From assembly GCA_964370965.1 (NCBI GenBank), contig CAYJLW010000102.1, positions 1 to 12,242 of the forward strand: a stretch of DNA of 12,242 nt, given 5' to 3'. The notes under the pieces were generated by a model that saw only the letters and a program-made list of their open reading frames with translations, searched no databases and was not told the origin of the DNA. Positions within the stretch are counted from its first letter, which is position 1, and each line of letters begins with the position of its first letter. The position numbers were made by a program, and so were the translations under genes. Below are positions 1 to 8,394 of the stretch, piece after piece. Source of the stretch: CAYJLW01 sp964370965 (GTDB lineage: Bacteria; Actinomycetota; Acidimicrobiia; UBA2766).

Positions 1-1481
<1,481 letters not shown>

Positions 1482-1506
1482 GGCTGGCCTCCGGGGGACC
1501 AGGAGA

Positions 1507-1532
1507 ATTTCCACTACCAATATAGTGGAAAT
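1507..1532 (-). promoter_or_regulatory. Perfect palindrome overlapping a candidate sufB promoter
   Basis: The arms ATTTCCACTA and TAGTGGAAAT are perfect 10-bp inverted repeats separated by six bases. The site is an A/T-rich island in very GC-rich sequence, 25 bp upstream of the sufB ATG. On the minus strand TATATT (1524 to 1519) resembles a -10 hexamer and would start a transcript about 30 bases before the ATG; no convincing -35 is seen. There is no T-tract, so it is not a typical terminator. I infer an operator for a dimeric repressor of the SUF operon, such as a SufR-type or Rrf2/IscR-type Fe-S sensor. The arms do not obviously match the published SufR or IscR consensus. Confidence 0.6.
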
Positions 1533-1560
1533 CTCGCCGGGGCGTCCCCCCGCCGGGGTC

Positions 1561-2304
1561 TCAGTGGCCGAGCATCATGCCGCCGTCGACGACGAGGGTG
1601 TGCCCCGTGATCCAGTCGGCGGCGTCGGAGCAGAGGAAGACGGCGGCCTTCGCGACGTCCTCGGGCTCCCCGAGGCGCCGGCGGGGCACCCGGGCGGCGA
1701 TGGCCTCCTCGCCCTCCTCCCAGAGGGCCCGGGCCATGTCGGTCTTCACGAGACCGGGGGCGATGGCGTTGACGCGCACACCTGGGGCGAGCTCCATGGC
1801 GAGCTGGCGGGTGAGGTGGATGAGTCCCGCCTTGGTGGCGTTGTAGACGCCCAGGAACGGCTCCGCCTGCATCCCCCCGATCGACGCCAGGTTGAGCACC
1901 GTGCCGCCGTGCTCGCCCATGTAGGTCGTGTAGGCCTGCTGGATCCACACCAGAGGCCCGCGCAGGTTCACGGCCACGGTCTTGTCGAAGCGGGAGACGT
2001 CGATACCGATCGTGGGGCCGAGGTACGGGTTCGTGGCGGCGTTGTTCACGAGGATGTCTACGGCGCCGAAGCGGTCGTGCGTGGCGTGGACGCAGGCGGT
2101 GGCCGCCGCCGGGTCGCCGGCGTTGGCCGCGTAGGTGGCCACCTCTCCGTCGATGCCGGAGGCGGCGGCGTGGAGATCGGCCTCCTTGCGTGAGGAGAGC
2201 ATCACCTTGGCCCCCGAGGCGGCGAAGGCGGCGGCGATGGCCCGGCCTATGCCCCGGGATGCGCCCGTGACGAGCGCCACCTTGCCGTCCAGTCTCAGGT
2301 CCAT
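1561..2304 (-). CDS. Short-chain dehydrogenase/reductase (SDR), FabG-like
   Basis: This is a cytosolic NAD(P)-dependent oxidoreductase of the classical SDR family, 247 residues and full length. The cofactor motif TGASRGIG lies at 13-20, the structural NNA motif at 87-89, and the catalytic tetrad is Asn113, Ser141, Tyr154 and Lys158 (YNATK). The PG motif after strand 6 is at 183-184, and the C-terminal ITGHTLVVDGGM (232-243) is typical of FabG and related dehydrogenases. The substrate cannot be read from the sequence: 3-oxoacyl-ACP reductase, 3-hydroxyacyl-CoA or alcohol dehydrogenase are all possible. It is on the same strand as sufB with 79 bp between stop and start, but the palindrome and own promoter before sufB suggest separate control. 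The ATG at 2304 lacks a strong ribosome site (GAGGTGA is about 14 bases away). The upstream region quickly enters the damaged assembly segment. Confidence 0.93.
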   Translation of the reverse strand: MDLRLDGKVALVTGASRGIGRAIAAAFAASGAKVMLSSRKEADLHAAASGIDGEVATYAANAGDPAAATACVHATHDRFGAVDILVNNAATNPYLGPTIGIDVSRFDKTVAVNLRGPLVWIQQAYTTYMGEHGGTVLNLASIGGMQAEPFLGVYNATKAGLIHLTRQLAMELAPGVRVNAIAPGLVKTDMARALWEEGEEAIAARVPRRRLGEPEDVAKAAVFLCSDAADWITGHTLVVDGGMMLGH

Positions 2305-2336
2305 CGCCGGACTCTACGTCACCTCGCAACTGGGCG

Positions 2337-2561
2337 CGGGGGGGGGGGGGCCGGCCCCCCCGCCCCCCCCCCCCCCGGCGCCCGGGGGGGGGCCCTCGTC
2401 GCCCCCGGCTAGGACGGCCGCGCCATCGGCGTCGGCCGCCTTGCGGGCGCTCGACCGGAGGCCGGCGCCGATGTCCCCGATCGAGTTCNNNNNNNNNNCC
2501 CCCCCCCCCACCCCCCCCCCCCCCGGCGGGGGCCGGGCCCCCCCCCCCCCCCCCCCCCCCC
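2337..2561. other. Low-quality assembly segment with G/C homopolymers and a 10-N gap
   Basis: The segment has a 13-base G run (2338-2350), C- and G-dominated blocks to about 2392, a normal-looking island (2393-2488), ten N (2489-2498), further C runs, and a 24-base C run (2538-2561). Read inward from either side, unique sequence ends in AACTGGGCG (2328-2336 plus; 2569-2561 minus) and passes into G. This fits read-end poly-G errors that were assembled and then scaffolded. It is the main part of the 308-bp interval between the SDR start and the kinase stop. No regulatory reading should be made here, and gene order across it is unproven. Confidence 0.9.
2393..2488 (-). other. Possible coding fragment stranded in the gap region
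   Basis: This 96-base island between homopolymers and the N gap has normal composition. One minus-strand frame is open throughout, reads in part NSIGDIGAGLRSSARKAAD, and has G or C at nearly every third codon position, as the real genes here do. It has no start or stop and I do not recognise the family. It may be the edge of a gene lost in the gap, or merely open by chance in GC-rich DNA. Confidence 0.25.
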
Positions 2562-2612
2562 GCCCAGTTCGGTTCGGGGGGCGGAGCGGGCGGCCCTCTC
2601 CGGTCCCGCACG

Positions 2613-4964
2613 CTAGAGCACGACGGTGATCGGGAGCTCGGCTGCCGGAAGAGTGAAGCGGAAGGTCGCCCCCTCCCCCAATGCGCTCTCCGCCCAGATC
2701 TCCCCGCCCATGGCGTCCACGACGCGCCGGGCGATGTAGAGGCCGATTCCGGTCCCGTACTGCACCCGGGTGAGATGGTCGCCGAGGCGGGTGAAACGGT
2801 CGAAGACTGCCTCGATCTGGTCCGAGGGGATGCCGGGACCTTCGTCGGCGACCGTGACCCTCACCCGGTCGCCGTCGCGCTCCACGCTCAGGTGCACGGC
2901 GGTGCCGGGATCGGTGAACTTCCCCGCGTTGTCGAGAAGGGCGTCCAGGACCTGCGCGATCCGGTTGGGATCACCCACCGCGGTGCCGGGCAGCCCCGCC
3001 ATGGAGACCTCCACGGGATGCTCCGCCTGCAGGCCGGCCTTCTCGACGGCCGTCGTGAGGACGTCGTCGACGCAGACGTTCTCGGCGGCGACCGTGAAGT
3101 CGCCCCGGTCCATGGCCGAAACGCTGAGGACGGCCTCGACGAGACGCTCGAGGCGCTCTTCCTGGGCGAGCATGCGCTCCAGGGTCGCTTCCACCATCTC
3201 GCGCTTGTCCAACGGGAACTTCGGCTTGCGCATCGTGAGCAGGAAGCCCTTGAGCGCCGTGAGCGGCGTCCGGAGCTCGTGGCCCACCGTGGCGACGAAG
3301 TCGCCCTTGGCCTCCTCCAGCTCGCGGATCTTCGTCACGTCCCTGGCGGTGAGGACCGTGGTGCTCTGGGCGCCACCCTCTTCCACCACGCCCGTGGAAA
3401 GCTGCAGCCAGCGCGCTCCGGCGCTCCCGGAGATCTCCACGAGGCGGGGGTCGTCGTCGTCCGCGGCGAGGATCGCGTCCCAGGCGGCGGCGTCGAGGGC
3501 CTCGCCGGACTCCGTGGTGGCCGGGAGGACGTCGTGGATGGGCCGTCCCAGGGCTTCGGCCTCGAGGATCCCCGTGCTGCGCTCCATCGCGGGGTTCCAC
3601 ACCGTGATCTCCCCCGCGGCGTCGAGGGAGACGATGCCGTCTGAGGACCCGTCGACGATGCGGCGCAGCTTGGTGTGCTGGGCGCCGATCTCGTCGAACA
3701 GGGAGGCGTTGTGGGCGGCAACGGCGACCTGGTTGGCGAAGGTGGCGAGCACCTTGAGTTCCCTGGGGTTGAGCCAAACCTGGCCCCGGAAGCCGATCCG
3801 CAGGGTTCCGAAGCAGCCCCGCGAGGTGTTGAGCGGGGCGACCCAGCACACCTCCATGCCGTGCGCCTCGAGGTCCCGGCGCTGCGGGGCGGGAGCCGAC
3901 TCCGCCCGCAGGATGAAGGGGGCGCCTTCGGAGAACGCCCGGGGCCAGAACCCGGCGGCGTCCTGCATCGGATCCACGGTGAGCTCCTCGGTCCGCCCTC
4001 CGTCCGTGCGGCGGAAGACGGCCCCGGACGTCCCGGGGGCGCCGTCCGTGAGCATGAGCTCCACGAACTCCGCCTTGAAGAGACCCTCGGCGCGGTCGAG
4101 CACGGCGGGCGCCATGTGGCTCTTGCGGAGGCGGGCGACCTCCCGGGAGGCGGACTCCAGCGTCTGCCAGGTGTCCCTCTCCTCGATCGCCCGCAGGGAG
4201 CTGTTGTAGGCATAGGCGAGGAGGGCGAGGAGGGCCGGGCCGAACACGAGAGCGGCGGGGGTCGTGCGGGCGACGACACAACCCAGGATGCCGACGACGG
4301 TGTTGCCCGCCCACACGAACGCGCTCACGGGCAGGCCCTTGAGGTAGACACCCACCGGGTGCAGCCGTTGGGACAGCGCCACGGCGACGGCGACGGTGGC
4401 ACCGTTCCAGAGGAAGAAGGCGAGCGACCCGAGGACGAGGGGGAGCCAGGTGAGGGGGCGGGCGAGGACGAGAGACGGTCCGGCTCCGCCCCAGGCCTTG
4501 TAGACGACCTCGGCGAGGAGGATCCCGGCGGCCGTGGACGCGGCGTTGAACGCCGTCTTGCGGGGAGAGCTCTTCGTGAGGAGGTTGCCCACGGCCACGC
4601 CGGCGGGGGCGAGCAGGATGAGCCAGGCCCCGGGCAGGAAGTAGAGGCCGAGGACGACCACTGCCTCGGACCACGTGAAGGAGTACTGGTTGTGGCCGAA
4701 GCGGATCTCGAGGATGGGGCTCTCGGCGAGTCCGAAGCCGGCGAGGGCCAGGAGGAGCTGCCAGACGGGCGGGGACCGATCGAGAGCGCTCCCCCACAGC
4801 ACGGAGACGACCATGGCGGCCGCACCGGCGAGGGCGACGCCTCCGACGAAGCAGTCGAGACGACGATCCTGAGGGGACTTCTCAGGGCGAGACTGCGGCG
4901 CGGGCTCCGGGGCCCGCTCCTCCGTGACGCAGGTGCCGCCCCCGGCCTGCGCTTCGGTGCTCAT
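2613..4964 (-). CDS. Membrane sensor histidine kinase with multi-pass N-terminus, GAF and PAS domains
   Basis: The protein is a 783-residue transmitter that should autophosphorylate on His and pass the phosphate to an unidentified response regulator. About seven hydrophobic segments span residues 38-254, with an unusual HNQYSFTWSEAVVVLGLYF stretch (91-109) like that in the membrane modules of some actinobacterial signalling proteins. A GAF-like domain follows (about 292-422), a PAS domain (about 432-547), HisKA with H-box GHELRTP (His562), and HATPase_c with N-box Asn679, DEGPGI (707-712), FDRF (721-724) and GTGIGL (737-742). All catalytic motifs are intact. I chose the ATG at 4964 because it overlaps the peptidase stop as ATGA, a usual sign of translational coupling. 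The frame is open upstream to a TTG at 4988, but that lies inside the last peptidase repeat. The gene ends near the damaged region, so a downstream response regulator could be lost. Confidence 0.95.
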   Translation of the reverse strand: MSTEAQAGGGTCVTEERAPEPAPQSRPEKSPQDRRLDCFVGGVALAGAAAMVVSVLWGSALDRSPPVWQLLLALAGFGLAESPILEIRFGHNQYSFTWSEAVVVLGLYFLPGAWLILLAPAGVAVGNLLTKSSPRKTAFNAASTAAGILLAEVVYKAWGGAGPSLVLARPLTWLPLVLGSLAFFLWNGATVAVAVALSQRLHPVGVYLKGLPVSAFVWAGNTVVGILGCVVARTTPAALVFGPALLALLAYAYNSSLRAIEERDTWQTLESASREVARLRKSHMAPAVLDRAEGLFKAEFVELMLTDGAPGTSGAVFRRTDGGRTEELTVDPMQDAAGFWPRAFSEGAPFILRAESAPAPQRRDLEAHGMEVCWVAPLNTSRGCFGTLRIGFRGQVWLNPRELKVLATFANQVAVAAHNASLFDEIGAQHTKLRRIVDGSSDGIVSLDAAGEITVWNPAMERSTGILEAEALGRPIHDVLPATTESGEALDAAAWDAILAADDDDPRLVEISGSAGARWLQLSTGVVEEGGAQSTTVLTARDVTKIRELEEAKGDFVATVGHELRTPLTALKGFLLTMRKPKFPLDKREMVEATLERMLAQEERLERLVEAVLSVSAMDRGDFTVAAENVCVDDVLTTAVEKAGLQAEHPVEVSMAGLPGTAVGDPNRIAQVLDALLDNAGKFTDPGTAVHLSVERDGDRVRVTVADEGPGIPSDQIEAVFDRFTRLGDHLTRVQYGTGIGLYIARRVVDAMGGEIWAESALGEGATFRFTLPAAELPITVVL

Positions 4965-6703
4965 CCGCTCGACCAGTCGGATCGCCAACGACTCCCGTCC
5001 CAGGACGCCTCACGCCAACGACTCCCGTCCCAGGACGCCTCCCGCCAACGACTCCCGTCCCAGGTGGCCTCACGCCAACGACTCCCGTCCCAGGTGGCCT
5101 CACGCCAACGACTCCCGTCCCAGGTGGCTTCGCGCCAGCGGCTGCCCCGCCAGCGACTCCCGTCCCAGACCACGTAGCGCCACCGAGCGCCGTCCCAGAC
5201 CGACCGCCAGCGGGCACCCGCCCAGTCCTGGTCACGCCAGCGCAGTCCCCGCCAGCGGGCACCGGCCCAGTCCTTGTCCCGCCAGCGCAGTCCCCGCCAG
5301 CGGGCGCCGTCCCATGCTCCGCAGGCCTCGTCGCCCTTGCGGCAGGCGTCCGAGGCGGACGCGAAGCCCGCTCGGGCTGCGCGCCGGGGGCCGCTGTCGG
5401 CGGCCGCGGCGCCCGGCACGTCGAGGCGGCCGCTGCCCTGGGCGTCGGCGTCGACACCGGCGACAGGGTCGGCGGCGGAGTGCACGGCGTGCTTGACCTG
5501 GTCCGGGGTGAGGCGGGGCCGGGCCTGCAGGAGGAGCGCCACGCCTCCGGAGGTGACGGCCGTGGCCTGGGAGCTGCCCCCGCCCCGGATGTAGCTGGGC
5601 GGGATGAGGGCGTTGGGGTACGTCGTGGCGATCGTGGAGTCGGGCGACACGGTGCTGACGACGTGCTCTCCGGGTGCCACGACGTCGGGCTTCGCGAAGC
5701 CCGCAGCAGTGGGTCCCTGTGACGACCAGGGGGCCACCTCGTCGTCCGCGGGTTCCGTGTTCCCGCGGTCGTCCAGGGCGCCCACGGTGAGCACGGTGGG
5801 ACCGCTGCCGGGGCTGTTCACGGTGCCCTTCTCGGGGCCGTCGTTGCCGGCGGCGGCCACGACGACGATGCCGAGGCTGCGGAGCTTCTCGACGCCGAGG
5901 ATGAGGGGATCGGCGAAGGGATCCTGCGTGGCGGCGACGCCGAAGGAGATGTTGACGACCCTGATGTTGTAGCGGCGCCTGTTTGCCGCCACCCAGCTCA
6001 TCGCCTTGAGCATGCGGCTCATGGACGTGACGCCGTCGGCCCCCGCCACCTTGGCGACGACGAGGTGGGCGCCGGGCGCCATCCCCGTGCGGGCGGGGTC
6101 GTCGTGGCCCGTGCCCACGATGAGGCCGGCCATCGCCGTGCCGTGGCCGTGGCCGTCGCTGAGGGTGCCCTCGCCCGAGAGGTCGATGCCGCCGGCCACC
6201 TGCCCCTGGAGGTCCGCCACGGCGGCCACGCCCGTGTCGATGAGGGCGACGCCGACCCCGTCGCCGGTGAGGCCCTGGGAGTGCATGGCCGTGGCGCCCG
6301 TCACGTCCCGGTAGGGAGATGCCACCGAGGGGTCGACGGCGGCTCCGTCCTGGAGGAAGCGCACGGGGCGGTCCTCGGTGACGGCGGCGACCTCGGGCGA
6401 GGAGGCGATCTCCTCGGCCCTGTCGGCCGGGACCGTGGCAGTCATGCCGTCGACCAGCGCGACGTCCTCGCCCACCGTGCCCCCGAGTGCCCGGATCCTC
6501 TCCGCGGCCTGGGCCTCCTGGCCGTCCACCGCACTCACGACCACATCGACGGTTCCCTGCTCTCCCGCGAGGCCGGGGTCGAGGCCGGCAACCGGCTCCG
6601 GGGGCGCCGCGACAGCCGGGCCTGCGCTGCCGAGCGTGCCCCAGGCGCCAAGCGCCAGAATGAGAGCCACGGTGAAGACACGGAACCTGCTGAAGACCTG
6701 CAT
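4961..6703 (-). CDS. Secreted S8 (subtilisin-like) serine peptidase with C-terminal W/R-rich tandem repeats
   Basis: This is an extracellular subtilase of 580 residues. A signal peptide (about 1-33, hydrophobic core 10-22, likely cut after AVAA) is followed by an I9-like inhibitor propeptide (about 50-117). The catalytic residues are Asp156 (ALIDTGV), His187 (GHGTAMAG) and Ser378 (GGSSQATAVTSG), with oxyanion Asn287 (AAGNDGP). The Ser motif differs from the usual GTSMAxP: Gln replaces Met and Ala replaces Pro. After the catalytic domain (to about 431) come two cysteines (454, 461), then repeats: two 15-residue WAGARWRGLRWRD[K/Q]D units and five near-identical 10-residue WDGSRWREA[T/S] units, with degenerate copies between. 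No LPXTG or C-terminal membrane anchor is seen. The repeats are rich in Trp, Arg and Asp; cell-surface binding or ligand display is inference. The stop overlaps the kinase ATG, so the two are probably one operon. Confidence 0.95.
   Translation of the reverse strand: MQVFSRFRVFTVALILALGAWGTLGSAGPAVAAPPEPVAGLDPGLAGEQGTVDVVVSAVDGQEAQAAERIRALGGTVGEDVALVDGMTATVPADRAEEIASSPEVAAVTEDRPVRFLQDGAAVDPSVASPYRDVTGATAMHSQGLTGDGVGVALIDTGVAAVADLQGQVAGGIDLSGEGTLSDGHGHGTAMAGLIVGTGHDDPARTGMAPGAHLVVAKVAGADGVTSMSRMLKAMSWVAANRRRYNIRVVNISFGVAATQDPFADPLILGVEKLRSLGIVVVAAAGNDGPEKGTVNSPGSGPTVLTVGALDDRGNTEPADDEVAPWSSQGPTAAGFAKPDVVAPGEHVVSTVSPDSTIATTYPNALIPPSYIRGGGSSQATAVTSGGVALLLQARPRLTPDQVKHAVHSAADPVAGVDADAQGSGRLDVPGAAAADSGPRRAARAGFASASDACRKGDEACGAWDGARWRGLRWRDKDWAGARWRGLRWRDQDWAGARWRSVWDGARWRYVVWDGSRWRGSRWREATWDGSRWREATWDGSRWREATWDGSRWREASWDGSRWREASWDGSRWRSDWSSG
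4984..5133 (-). repeat. Five tandem 30-bp units encoding WDGSRWREA[T/S]
   Basis: Five contiguous 30-bp units start at 4984, 5014, 5044, 5074 and 5104. On the plus strand each begins GCCAACGACTCCCGTCCCAG, except for scattered changes confined to the last 10 bases. The period is a multiple of three, so each unit is one 10-residue peptide of the peptidase. The near-identity at DNA level, including synonymous positions, suggests recent duplication or gene conversion. Such arrays tend to vary in copy number and can collapse in short-read assemblies, so the true number may be larger. Confidence 0.93.
5212..5301 (-). repeat. Two tandem 45-bp units encoding WAGARWRGLRWRD[K/Q]D
   Basis: Units at 5212-5256 and 5257-5301 differ at only a few bases. 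They encode a 15-residue peptide twice in the peptidase, and the first part of the unit resembles the 10-residue repeat nearer the C-terminus. Degenerate intermediates lie at 5134-5211. The 45-bp type looks like an older or compound version of the 30-bp type. Confidence 0.85.
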
Positions 6704-6746
6704 GTCCCGTTCTTCGGTCGGAGGACCAGGATAACTAGAGGTCCAT
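6704..6746. promoter_or_regulatory. Short divergent control region between the S8 peptidase and HIT genes
   Basis: Only 43 bp separate the two divergent start codons, so promoters for both directions must overlap each other or the genes. The 5-bp arms GGACC (6723-6727) and GGTCC (6740-6744) flank an A/T-rich centre, ATAACTAG, the only plausible -10 material on either strand. AGAGG at 6737-6741 is a fair ribosome site for HIT. No clear -35 is seen in either direction. The role is inferred from position. Confidence 0.3.
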
Positions 6747-7205
6747 ATGTCCCTTTTCTGTAGTTCGCGCGACCTACACGGGCGGAGTTGTCGCTTCTGT
6801 GAGATAGCGGGGGGGCCGGAGCAGGCCGAGACGGTCTATGCGGACGGCGCCGTCGTCGCCTTCCTCGACCACCGGCCCATCTTCCGGGGGCACACCCTGG
6901 TCTGCCCCCGGCGCCACGTGGAGACCCTCCCCGACCTCCCCGACGACCTCCTGGGGCCGTTCTTCACCGCCGTACGGTTGCTTTCGCGCGCCGTTCCCGT
7001 GGCCCTCGACGCCAGGGGGACGTTCGTGGCGATGAACAACCGGGTGAGCCAGAGTGTCCCCCACCTGCACGCCCACGTCGTCCCCCGCAAGCCCAAGGAC
7101 GGCCTCCGGGGGTTCTTCTGGCCGCGGATGCGCTACCCGTCCGAGGGAGACCGGGCCGCGGTCGGCGCGGCGATCCGGGACGCGATCGCGGAGTTGGAGG
7201 CCTGA
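6747..7205 (+). CDS. HIT-family nucleotide hydrolase/transferase
   Basis: This cytosolic 152-residue protein belongs to the histidine-triad superfamily, which hydrolyses or transfers nucleotides at phosphoramidate, dinucleoside polyphosphate or similar bonds through a phosphohistidine intermediate. The triad is H-L-H-A-H at 106-110 in SVPHLHAHVVPR. The upstream GHTLVCPRRHVETL (48-61) and the N-terminal CRFC pair (15-18), which with His residues often binds zinc, are family features. The ATG has AGAGG five bases upstream and leaves a 14-residue leader before CRFC. A start nearer CRFC cannot be excluded, but no better ribosome site is visible. The substrate cannot be assigned. It is divergent from the S8 peptidase and convergent with the helicase (16 bp between stops, with no canonical terminator). 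Confidence 0.93.
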   Translation: MSLFCSSRDLHGRSCRFCEIAGGPEQAETVYADGAVVAFLDHRPIFRGHTLVCPRRHVETLPDLPDDLLGPFFTAVRLLSRAVPVALDARGTFVAMNNRVSQSVPHLHAHVVPRKPKDGLRGFFWPRMRYPSEGDRAAVGAAIRDAIAELEA

Positions 7206-7221
7206 GCGGGGCCCAGCGGGG

Positions 7222-8394
7222 TCAGCCGACCGCGGCCGCGGCCACCGGGTCCCAGGCGGCCAGGTCGGCGAGCCGGGGATCGTTGGAGAACATCTCCACG
7301 GGGGGCTGGCGCACCCCGATGCGCTTCTGCAGGCGCCGCACCTGGGGAACCTGGTTCCAGAGCACGAGCGTGACGGCGAGACCGGTCTCCCCGGCACGGG
7401 CGGTGCGGCCCGAACGGTGCAGGTAGGCCTTGTGCTCCTCGGGGGGGTCGTAGTGGATGACGATGTCGATGCCCTCGATGTGCAGGCCCCGGGCCGCCAC
7501 GTCGGTGGCCACGAGCACCGGGACGTCGCCGTCGGTGAAGCGGGCCAGAGCCCTCTCTCGAACCTGCTGGCGGAGGTCGCCGTGGATGGCCTCGGCGGCC
7601 ACGCCTTCGTCGTTGAGGTCCCGCGAGAGACGGTCGGCCCCCCGCTTCGTCGCAGTGAAGATCAGGATCTTGCCCGCGCCACGGCAGATGGCCGCCGTCA
7701 CCTTGACCTTGTCCCGCTCGTGCACGGTGACGAAGCGGTGCTGCATCTCCTCGACGGTGACCTGCTCGGAAGCCACCTCGTGGCGTTCGGGCTCGCGCAT
7801 GTGCCGGCGGACGAGGCCGTTGACGTCACCGTCGAGCGTGGCGGAGAAGAGCATCGTCTGGCGCTCGGCGGGCAACTTGCGCAGGAGCCACTCCACCTGG
7901 GGGAGGAACCCCATGTCGCACATGCGGTCGGCCTCGTCGAGGACGAGTTGGTGCACGCCGCCGAGGTCGAGACCGTTGTTGTCGACGAGGTCGATGAGAC
8001 GCCCCGGGGTGCCCACGATGATGTCCACACCGCGGCGGAGCGACCTCACTTGGCTGCTGATCTGCGTGCCGCCGTAGCAGGCGTGGATCCGCAGGCCGCG
8101 GATCTCGGCGAGCGGGGTGAGGGTGTCGGACACCTGGGCGGCGAGCTCACGTGTGGGCACGAGGACCAGGGCCCGGGGACGCCCGGCCTGCGCGCTGCCG
8201 ATGTTCACGAGCGCGGGAAGGCCGAAGGCGAGGGTCTTGCCCGAACCGGTCTTCGCCTTGCCGCAGACGTCGTCGCCGGCGAGGGCGTCGGGGATCGTCA
8301 TGATCTGGATGGGGAACGGCCGCTCGATCCCCTGGGAACTCAGCTCGGCGACGAGGTCATCTGGAACGCCGAGCGCTGTGAAAGTTGTGGTCAC
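7222..8394 (-). CDS. DEAD-box ATP-dependent RNA helicase (RhlE/DeaD type)
   Basis: The protein unwinds RNA duplexes using ATP and probably acts in RNA decay, ribosome assembly or cold adaptation. From the chosen start it has 390 residues. It shows the Q motif (GIERPFPIQ, about 22-30), motif I AKTGSGKT (47-54), Ia PTRELA (80-85), Ib TPGR (129-132), II DEAD (153-156), III SAT (184-186), V ATDVAARG (296-303) and VI HRSGRTARAG (326-335). It ends soon after the second RecA domain, with no long basic tail. I prefer the GTG at 8394 because it puts TTTFTALGV at the usual N-terminus and AGGAG lies 14 bases upstream. The frame is open to another GTG at 8508, which would add 38 residues without family resemblance. 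The 197 bp up to the GH15 stop hold no gene or strong terminator that I can see. Confidence 0.95.
   Translation of the reverse strand: MTTTFTALGVPDDLVAELSSQGIERPFPIQIMTIPDALAGDDVCGKAKTGSGKTLAFGLPALVNIGSAQAGRPRALVLVPTRELAAQVSDTLTPLAEIRGLRIHACYGGTQISSQVRSLRRGVDIIVGTPGRLIDLVDNNGLDLGGVHQLVLDEADRMCDMGFLPQVEWLLRKLPAERQTMLFSATLDGDVNGLVRRHMREPERHEVASEQVTVEEMQHRFVTVHERDKVKVTAAICRGAGKILIFTATKRGADRLSRDLNDEGVAAEAIHGDLRQQVRERALARFTDGDVPVLVATDVAARGLHIEGIDIVIHYDPPEEHKAYLHRSGRTARAGETGLAVTLVLWNQVPQVRRLQKRIGVRQPPVEMFSNDPRLADLAAWDPVAAAAVG

Noticed and set aside
1507..1532. Intrinsic terminator of the SDR gene
   Set aside because: The hairpin is A/T-rich with no T-tract after it, and it overlaps the likely sufB -10 element; an operator fits better.
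1514..2611. Minus-strand frame running through the SDR, N gap and homopolymers
   Set aside because: It translates the artefactual G/C runs and is out of frame with the well-supported SDR.
4965..4988. TTG start for the kinase, adding eight residues
   Set aside because: It lies inside the last peptidase repeat; the ATG at 4964 overlapping the stop is a better start.
4984..5133. CRISPR-like array of 30-bp repeats
   Set aside because: The units are contiguous with no spacers, keep the reading frame and encode the peptidase tail.
3675..5177. A 500-codon open frame on the plus strand opposite the kinase and peptidase repeats
   Set aside because: It is antisense to two clearly assigned genes, has E/G/R-rich low-complexity sequence with no domain, and arises from the scarcity of stops in GC-rich DNA.
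7206..7221. Bidirectional terminator between HIT and the helicase
   Set aside because: The 16-bp interval is only a GC-rich partial repeat (AGCGGGG twice) without a convincing stem and T-tract.
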